64,000 nt of DNA from Polaromonas sp. Lineage in GTDB: Bacteria > Pseudomonadota > Gammaproteobacteria > Burkholderiales > Burkholderiaceae_C. The stretch covers positions 1 through 64,000 of the forward strand of contig JAUXPP010000062.1 in NCBI GenBank assembly GCA_030683705.1, given 5' to 3'. Positions 63,365 through 64,000 of the stretch are shown here, in pieces. The position numbers and the translations under genes were made by a program. The notes under the pieces were generated by a model. The model worked only from the letters and a program-made list of their open reading frames with translations, did not search any database and was not told where the DNA came from. How positions within the stretch are numbered: position 1 is the stretch's first letter; each line of letters opens with the position of its first letter.

Positions 63365-63413
63365 GGCCGTCGGCCCATATCCGACAAGCGCAAGCAGCTA
63401 TCAAACTCATAGC
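63365..63413 (-). repeat. Dispersed Comamonadaceae-type repeat (minus orientation)
   Basis: On the minus strand GCTATGAGTTTGATAGCTGC is followed by TTGCGCTTGTCGGATATGGGCCGACGGCC, matching the consensus. It lies between the convergent LysE and VOC genes. Confidence 0.68.
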
Positions 63414-63426
63414 ATCCGGAGAACGC

Positions 63427-63855
63427 TCAGGCCGCCGGCAGGGCAGAAGCCGCGTACTGCGCCACAAACTCACCGCTGGGCGGGATCGGTTTGATGATGT
63501 CGATCAGCACGCCGTTGGGGTCGCTGGTGATGAAGTGGCGCTGGCCAAATGCCTCGTCGCGCAGCGGCAGCAGGATGGGCAGGCCGGCGGCCTGGAGGCG
63601 ATCATGCACGGCGTCGGGGTCTTCCACCTCGAAGTTCAGCAACAGGCCGGACACGCGGCCGCGGCCCGCCGCAGGAATCGTGCTGTGCTGGCCGTCGAGC
63701 ACCGCCAGGTTGACCGAGGCATCGCTTTGAAGCTGCAGGTGCACATACCAGTCGGCGCTGAACAGCGGCACGAAGCCGAAGTGCGCCTGCCAGAAAGCGG
63801 CGGTGCCGGCCACGTCGGCAGTCATGATCGCGGGGTAATAACTGGTGACTTTCAC
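63427..63855 (-). CDS. VOC superfamily (glyoxalase/bleomycin resistance-like) protein
   Basis: This is a 142-residue single VOC fold: [81 protein letters not shown]. The pattern of His/Glu metal ligands is partly visible ([10 protein letters not shown]). Such proteins are glyoxalases, dioxygenases or resistance proteins. It is divergent from the TetR gene at 63921, with two operator-like palindromes between, so it is the likely regulated target. Confidence 0.82.
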   Translation of the reverse strand: MKVTSYYPAIMTADVAGTAAFWQAHFGFVPLFSADWYVHLQLQSDASVNLAVLDGQHSTIPAAGRGRVSGLLLNFEVEDPDAVHDRLQAAGLPILLPLRDEAFGQRHFITSDPNGVLIDIIKPIPPSGEFVAQYAASALPAA

Positions 63856-63874
63856 GAAGGACTCCTTTGAATTA

Positions 63875-63891
63875 ACATACAGTCTGTATGT
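63875..63891. promoter_or_regulatory. TetR-type operator 1
   Basis: ACATACAG-T-CTGTATGT is a perfect 17-base palindrome between the VOC gene start and the TetR gene start. Confidence 0.75.
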
Positions 63892-63903
63892 GAAATCGAT
63901 AAT

Positions 63904-63920
63904 AACCTACAGACTGTATG
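63904..63920. promoter_or_regulatory. TetR-type operator 2
   Basis: ACCTACAG-A-CTGTATGT differs from operator 1 at two positions and ends directly before the TetR ATG at 63921. The pair is spaced 29 bases centre to centre. Both VOC and TetR transcription are likely controlled here. Confidence 0.7.
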
Positions 63921-64000
63921 TATGCAAGAAGCCAAACCTTCCCGCACCAACCGTGAGCGCACGGAAACCACCCGTCAGGCCTTGCTGGACGCGGCCCGCG
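63921..64000 (+). CDS. TetR family transcriptional regulator, partial (C-terminus outside window)
   Basis: Only the first 26 codons are visible: MQEAKPSRTNRERTETTRQALLDAAR, the classical N-terminal start of a TetR helix-turn-helix (TTRQALLDAA leading into helix 1). The frame is open to the window end. It follows two near-identical palindromes that are likely its operators and is divergent from a VOC gene, its probable target. Confidence 0.8.

Overview
The window looks like a chromosomal segment from a GC-rich betaproteobacterium of the family Comamonadaceae (Polaromonas/Rhodoferax/Variovorax-like). This rests on orphan Bug-family (TctC) binding proteins, a LexA-controlled imuA-imuB-dnaE2 cassette, gene types usual for Burkholderiales, and at least seven copies of a short dispersed repeat with GCTAT...ATAGC ends. 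No rRNA, tRNA, CRISPR array, prophage or intact insertion sequence was recognised. One short MITE-like remnant is present, so this is mostly ordinary chromosome.

Layout. 0-2.3 kb: sulfite reductase (cut by the window edge) and a TauE/SafE exporter, probably one sulfur operon behind an 18-bp palindrome. 2.4-9.3 kb: a response regulator, mnmC, yggX, thioredoxin trxC, alkB and several small conserved genes. 9.4-12.0 kb: a SulP anion transporter and a tandem universal stress protein. A 31-codon upstream ORF and a three-way-junction RNA fold precede the transporter. 12-15.4 kb: azoR with a divergent LysR regulator, small lipoproteins and dsbB. 15.4-21.0 kb: the SOS mutagenesis cassette, in which dnaE2, and probably imuB, carries repeat-derived sequence in frame. 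21.1-24.2 kb: a Ser/Thr kinase-cyclase fusion with a haem-type HAMP sensor. 24.3-32.6 kb: rlmB, a Bug protein with a DUF3237 gene and a LuxR regulator, a zinc-ribbon/TPR membrane protein, split chromate transporter genes, a MarR-GNAT fusion and a MarR regulator.

32.6-42.4 kb holds the most interesting metabolic region. A MarR regulator faces a tight run of genes for a flavin reductase, a 2,5-dihydroxypyridine dioxygenase (NicX)-like enzyme, an alpha/beta hydrolase (NicD-like position), an acyl-CoA-dehydrogenase-fold flavoenzyme lacking the usual catalytic Glu motif, and an acyl-CoA ligase. A convergent thiolase and FadB/J-type enzyme and a second acyl-CoA dehydrogenase follow. The inferred function is catabolism of an N-heteroaromatic or similar ring compound feeding a beta-oxidation-like sequence; the substrate cannot be read from the sequence.

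42.5-54.7 kb: small membrane and stress proteins, a methyltransferase, a GST-like protein, the LigD/Ku non-homologous end-joining pair, a CHRD lipoprotein, and an FAD monooxygenase-DUF2783-MarR operon. 54.7-64 kb: a YgiQ radical SAM protein, another Bug protein, an acyltransferase, a hybrid histidine kinase, a LysE exporter, a VOC protein, and the start of a TetR regulator with two operator-like palindromes. Starts were chosen from family alignment, ribosome-binding sites and overlaps; family assignments are from memory, with no database search.
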